A stretch of DNA of 8,704 bases from a bacterium. GTDB lineage: Bacteria; Chloroflexota; Chloroflexia; Thermomicrobiales; UBA6265. Below, piece by piece: positions 5,943 to 8,704 of the stretch; the stretch's first letter is position 1; every line of letters starts with the position of its first letter. The notes beneath the pieces are model-generated. The model searched no databases and was not told the origin of the DNA. It worked only from the letters and a program-made list of their open reading frames with translations. The translations under genes were made by a program, and so were the position numbers. Location: the NCBI GenBank assembly GCA_029977305.1, contig JAPOLF010000085.1:1-8704 (forward strand). Direction: 5' to 3'.

Positions 5943-6755
5943 ATGCTGGTGATCAAGATCGGCGGCGGGGCCGCGATCGGTGCCGGGGGATACACGAATT
6001 TCGCGTCGGACCTGGCGACGATCTCGGAGCCGTTCGTGCTCGTGCACGGCGGCAACGCGGAGTTCAGCGAGCTGAGCCGGGCGTTGGGGATGCCGCCGCG
6101 GATGATCACGTCGCAATCGGGGCGGATCACCCGCTACACCGATGCGGCGACGATGGACGCGATGCTGATGGCCTACTGCGGCAAGGTCAACAAGCGGCTG
6201 GTGGCGACGCTGCGTGCGCACGGGGTGAACGCGGTCGGGCTGAGCGCGATCGATGGGGGGATCGCGACGGGTCGGCGGAAACCGGTGCTGCGCGGCGAGG
6301 AGGACGGGAAGCCGAAGGTGCTGCGCGACGACCATGCCGGGACTCTGGAGCAGGTTGATGCGACGCTCGTGCGGCTGTTGATGGCAAACGGGTATCAACC
6401 GGTGCTGACGCCGCCAGCGCTTGCCGAGGACGGGGTGCCAATCAATGTCGATGGGGACAAATTGGCCCTCGAATTGGCGATTGCGCTTGGGGCGGACGGG
6501 ATGTTGTTCTTCTCCGACACGCCTGGGTTGCTGGCGGATCGGCATGATGAATCGAGTCTGATCCGAACCATCGACGCCCTTCAGCCCGAGGCCGCGCTGG
6601 CGGCGGCGGCTGGCCGCATGGTGGTGAAGGTTGAGGCGGCGCTGGGGGCAATTGAGCGGGGCGTCGGGCAGGTGGTCTTCTCCGACGGGCGCGCGGAGCA
6701 ACCGGTGACGCGGGCACTCGCGGGCGAGGGCACGGTGGTTCGGGCAGGTGCATGA
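5943..6755 (+). CDS. lysZ: [LysW]-aminoadipate/glutamate kinase LysZ
   Basis: A 270-aa amino acid kinase related to N-acetylglutamate kinase. It phosphorylates the side-chain carboxylate of LysW-bound aminoadipate or glutamate with ATP. Visible motifs: LVIKIGGG with K5 and the glycine loop; LVHGGNAEFSELSRALG (33-49), the substrate loop; GRITRYTD (60-67), the acid-binding segment; YCGKVNKRLV (78-87); NAVGLSAIDG; PVLTPPAL; INVDGDKLAL (167-176); FSDTPGLL (190-197), the nucleotide loop; GRMVVKVEAA; VVFSDGR. The order and wording follow Thermus LysZ as remembered. Start choice: GGGAG at 5931-5935 is 7 nt from ATG 5943 but only 1 nt from the in-frame ATG 5937, and family members begin directly with the M-[VI]-V-K-[IV]-GG strand, so 5943 is preferred. 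It is 30 nt after lysY and 27 nt before lysJ. Confidence 0.92.
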   Translation: MLVIKIGGGAAIGAGGYTNFASDLATISEPFVLVHGGNAEFSELSRALGMPPRMITSQSGRITRYTDAATMDAMLMAYCGKVNKRLVATLRAHGVNAVGLSAIDGGIATGRRKPVLRGEEDGKPKVLRDDHAGTLEQVDATLVRLLMANGYQPVLTPPALAEDGVPINVDGDKLALELAIALGADGMLFFSDTPGLLADRHDESSLIRTIDALQPEAALAAAAGRMVVKVEAALGAIERGVGQVVFSDGRAEQPVTRALAGEGTVVRAGA

Positions 6756-6782
6756 TGCGCACGCAGGAGCGGGGTGAGAGCG

Positions 6783-7955
6783 ATGTCAGTGCATGAACTT
6801 GCGTGGATGCAGGCGTCCGAGCTGAACAATCAGGCGGGGCTGTATGCAAAGCGCGACATCGCGCTGGTGCGGGGTGAGGGGGCATACCTCTATGACAGCA
6901 CCGGGAAGCGGTATCTCGATGCGATGAGCAACTACGGAGTGGCATCACTTGGGCATGCCGATCCGGAGTTCACGGCGGCGGTGGCAGAGCAACTCGGGCA
7001 ATTGACGACGTGCCACCAAAGCTTTTTCAACGATGTCCGCGCGGAGTTTCTGGCGGAGGTGATGGCGATCGCGCCGGAGGGGCTGACGAAGTCGTTCCTC
7101 TCGAACAGCGGAGCGGAGGGGATCGAGGCAGCACTGAAGTTCGCGCGGGCGACGACGGGGCGGCCGAAGTTCCTGGCGCTGAAGCGGGCGTACCACGGGC
7201 GATCGCTCGGGGCGCTGGCGGTGACGGCGGACCCGAAGTACCGCGAACCGTTCGAGCCACTTGCACCGGAAGTCGTGCACCTGCCGTTCGATGACATCGA
7301 CGCGCTGGATGCGGCGCTGGGAGATGAGATCGCAGCGGTGATCCTCGAGCCGATCCAGGGTGAGGGCGGGATCCATCCGCTGAGCGCCGAGTATCTCCGG
7401 GCGGTGCGGGCGCTGACCCGGGATCGTGGGGCGTTGTTGATCGCCGACGAGATCCAGACGGGATTCCGGACAGGTGCGCCGTGGGCGATCAGCGCTGCGG
7501 GAGTGGCGCCGGATCTTTTGGTGACGGCCAAGGCGCTCGCCAACGGGTTCCCCATCGGTTTGACCTTGATGACCGAGGAGATCTCGGCAGCGCTCCCGGC
7601 CGGGGCGCACGGGAGCACGTTTGGCGGGAACCCCCTCGCCTGCCGGGCGGGAGTGGTGACGCTGCAGGCGTATCGGCAACGAGGGATCTATGCCTCGAGC
7701 GCGGCGTTGGGGGCGGAGATCATCGCGGGGATCACGGCCTTGGAGAGCCCCAAGGTACGTGCGGTGCGCGGCCGCGGCTTGATGATCGGCGTGGAATTGA
7801 AGGAACGTGTGACGGGCACCTTGAAGTCGCTGCAGGAGCGCGGGGTGCTGATCTTGCCGGCTGGACCGGTGACATTCCGGTTGCTGCCGCCGCTCATATG
7901 GGGAGAAACGCAGAAGCGGGAACTCCTTGATGCGCTGGGCGAGGTGCTGGCCTAG
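6783..7955 (+). CDS. lysJ: [LysW]-aminoadipate semialdehyde/glutamate semialdehyde aminotransferase LysJ
   Basis: A 390-aa PLP-dependent class III aminotransferase. It transfers an amino group, usually from glutamate, to the LysW-bound semialdehyde to give LysW-lysine or LysW-ornithine. Motifs: YGVASLGHADPE; FLSNSGAEGIEAALKFAR (phosphate-binding NSGAE, 108-112); AYHGRSLGALAVT; AAVILEPIQGEGGIHP; LLIADEIQTGFRTG with D222 binding the pyridine nitrogen; VTAKALANGFPIG with PLP lysine K250; HGSTFGGNPLAC; VRGRGLMIGVELK; FRLLPPLIW. Length is normal and the catalytic residues are intact. ATG 6783 is chosen; the in-frame GTG 6774 would add three residues and lies 4 nt from AGGAG (6765-6769), so it is a real alternative. 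It is the last gene of the operon in this window. Acetylornithine aminotransferase (ArgD) is the family-level alternative. Confidence 0.92.
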   Translation: MSVHELAWMQASELNNQAGLYAKRDIALVRGEGAYLYDSTGKRYLDAMSNYGVASLGHADPEFTAAVAEQLGQLTTCHQSFFNDVRAEFLAEVMAIAPEGLTKSFLSNSGAEGIEAALKFARATTGRPKFLALKRAYHGRSLGALAVTADPKYREPFEPLAPEVVHLPFDDIDALDAALGDEIAAVILEPIQGEGGIHPLSAEYLRAVRALTRDRGALLIADEIQTGFRTGAPWAISAAGVAPDLLVTAKALANGFPIGLTLMTEEISAALPAGAHGSTFGGNPLACRAGVVTLQAYRQRGIYASSAALGAEIIAGITALESPKVRAVRGRGLMIGVELKERVTGTLKSLQERGVLILPAGPVTFRLLPPLIWGETQKRELLDALGEVLA

Positions 7956-7966
7956 TCCATCGGGTC

Positions 7967-7988
7967 ATTCCACGGGAATTCCACGGGA
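7967..7988 (+). repeat. Tandem 11-bp direct repeat after lysJ
   Basis: ATTCCACGGGA occurs twice head to tail (7967-7977 and 7978-7988), starting 12 nt after the lysJ stop. The match is perfect. It could be a protein-binding site or a simple slippage duplication; no further copies were seen nearby. Confidence 0.6.
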
Positions 7989-8008
7989 TATCTGACGGCA
8001 ATACGGGA

Positions 8009-8070
8009 ACGACGTGACTTTCGTCTGCATGTTGCTGTTCTGCTAGCATCAAGCTAGCGTTTCACGTTGT
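8009..8070 (+). promoter_or_regulatory. Nested inverted repeats between lysJ and the next promoter
   Basis: An outer pair, ACGACGTGA (8009-8017) and TCACGTTGT (8062-8070), pairs over 9 bp with one G-U. Inside it GCTAGC (8042-8047) and GCTAGC (8053-8058) pair perfectly around ATCAA, followed by GTTTC. The inner stem could be a weak terminator for the lys operon. The outer arm overlaps the -35 box of the downstream promoter, so an operator is also possible. No strong T-run follows, so termination is uncertain. Confidence 0.4.
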
Positions 8071-8096
8071 CATTTGCTCCATGAACCCGCCATAAT
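8067..8096 (+). promoter_or_regulatory. Putative sigma70-type promoter
   Basis: TTGTCA (8067-8072, 5 of 6 to TTGACA) and CATAAT (8091-8096, 5 of 6 to TATAAT) are separated by 18 nt in the most AT-rich part of the window. A transcript would begin near 8103, about 75 nt before the favoured start of the next gene. The spacing is 1 nt above optimum but within the normal range. Confidence 0.6.
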
Positions 8097-8177
8097 CAGA
8101 GCATTACTGTAGATGAATTGCCCTGCACGGACGGATTACTGCCAGAGGAATGGCTGATTCGGAAGGGTGAGGGGCAC

Positions 8178-8468
8178 GTGGCCACGCCACAGGTCAGGAC
8201 CATGGGGAAAACACCGGAGCAATTCGACGACCAAGTGCCTGCTGCACGGGACGCCTCATCAGTTGATGGCGCGTCATCGCTCGGTGGATCGACGCCGGTG
8301 GAAGCGACGTCGTCGTCTGCGGACGACGCCCGGGAGCAGGGCGATGTCCTGAGCCGGACGACGCCCCGGCGATCGACCTTGAGCACGATCGCGGCGGTTG
8401 CGGCCGGTGCGATCGGGTACGTGGCCTCGGTGGGATCGAGCTCGGCCGAGGGGCCGTCGACGCAATAG
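8178..8468 (+). CDS. Short protein with Tat-like signal segment, ending at an in-frame TAG
   Basis: A 96-aa frame of unknown function. Its first ~60 residues are Ser/Ala/Asp-rich and look disordered. They are followed by TPRRSTLSTI with a twin arginine (64-65), an Ala/Gly-rich hydrophobic stretch (about 68-85) and SSSAEG, resembling a Tat signal with a possible cleavage site near SSA. The TAG at 8466-8468 stops it right after this segment. In the same frame beyond the stop lies a Cys-rich domain, so this looks like the N-terminal half of one exported Cys-rich protein. Start choice: GTG 8178 follows GGTGAGGGG (8166-8174). ATG 8202 (MGKTPEQFDDQ) has a weaker AGGTCAGGA upstream, and TTG 8118 would leave only a very short leader after the predicted promoter. 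The call that this is a real expressed frame rests on promoter, signal-like segment and the downstream domain. Confidence 0.5.
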   Translation: MATPQVRTMGKTPEQFDDQVPAARDASSVDGASSLGGSTPVEATSSSADDAREQGDVLSRTTPRRSTLSTIAAVAAGAIGYVASVGSSSAEGPSTQ

Positions 8469-8704
8469 GGGAAGCGCAAGCGCAAGAAGTCGAACGGTGA
8501 TGGACCGGGCGAACAGGGTCCATGTGGCGATGGGTCGGTCAATGACAACCGATGCCGAACCAACGCCAGCTGCTGCACCAACTACTGCTACAACGGTCGT
8601 TGTCGGTGCAAGCAGCGAGGGGTTGTCTGCGCCAGCGACATCGAGTGCTGCAACACCCTGATCTGCCTTTCGGGCGTGTGCACGCCGAACGCCACGCCGG
8701 GGGG
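8469..8704 (+). pseudogene. Cys-rich knottin-like domain, in frame after the TAG, runs off the window
   Basis: This continues the preceding frame directly after TAG 8466-8468. It opens with a basic run (GKRKRKKSNGDG), then has two similar Cys modules: CRTNASCCTNYCYNGRC (C-x5-CC-x3-C-x4-C) and CASDIECCNTLICLSGVC (C-x5-CC-x4-C-x4-C), joined by RCKQRGVV, plus an extra Cys in GPCGDG. Such repeats occur in secreted disulfide-rich proteins; I recall many proteins with RR-type signals and these modules in Thermomicrobia, but cannot verify that here. There is no ATG, GTG or TTG before the Cys modules in this frame, so the domain is reachable only by TAG readthrough or if the stop is a recent mutation or sequencing error. 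The Cys patterning is far too regular to be a chance frame. The frame is still open at the window end. Confidence 0.55.

Noticed and set aside
5730..6701. Minus-strand open frame (323 codons) opposite lysY and lysZ
   Set aside because: It spans the junction of two well-supported + strand genes and shows no domain; it is an antisense artefact.
8042..8062. Canonical rho-independent terminator for the lys operon
   Set aside because: The GCTAGC stem is only 6 bp, half A-T, and is followed by GTTTC rather than a T-tract, so it is reported only as an inverted repeat.
8398..8661. Overlapping + strand frame of 87 codons
   Set aside because: It runs out of frame across both the signal segment and the Cys-rich modules; its composition is low-complexity and it has no ribosome site or domain.

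Overview
The window is GC-rich and every convincing gene lies on the + strand. Most of it (1-7955) is one operon for amino-group-carrier-protein (LysW) dependent lysine and arginine biosynthesis, the pathway known from Thermus, Deinococcus and Sulfolobus. The full set of LysW genes, the GC-rich coding style and a Cys-rich exported-type protein at the 3' end suggest a Chloroflexota bacterium of the Thermomicrobia type. That placement is inference from memory, not from a search.

Layout: 3' end of lysW (carrier protein with C-terminal EDWGE); a LysX/RimK-type ATP-grasp paralogue that has lost its catalytic residues; lysK (M20 hydrolase that releases the product from LysW); an ArgX-like ATP-grasp ligase; a LysX-like ATP-grasp ligase; a class I SAM methyltransferase whose start overlaps the lysX stop; lysY/argC (acyl-phosphate reductase); lysZ (kinase); lysJ (aminotransferase). 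Gaps are 2-85 nt, or genes overlap, so co-transcription is likely. The operon promoter lies upstream of the window.

How the genes work together: ArgX and LysX load glutamate or alpha-aminoadipate onto the C-terminal Glu of LysW. LysZ phosphorylates the side-chain carboxylate, LysY reduces it to the semialdehyde, LysJ transaminates it, and LysK releases ornithine or lysine. Having both an ArgX-type and a LysX-type ligase beside single copies of Z, Y, J and K suggests one set of enzymes serving both pathways, as in Sulfolobus. Two genes do not fit the textbook pathway: the inactive-looking third ATP-grasp protein directly after lysW, and the methyltransferase.

From 7956 to 8177 is a relatively AT-rich intergenic region with a tandem 11-bp repeat, nested inverted repeats and a good sigma70-type promoter. 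The promoter faces a short gene with a Tat-like signal. An in-frame TAG (8466-8468) separates this from a two-repeat, knottin-like Cys-rich domain that runs off the window end. No RNA genes, insertion sequences, CRISPR arrays or origins were recognised.
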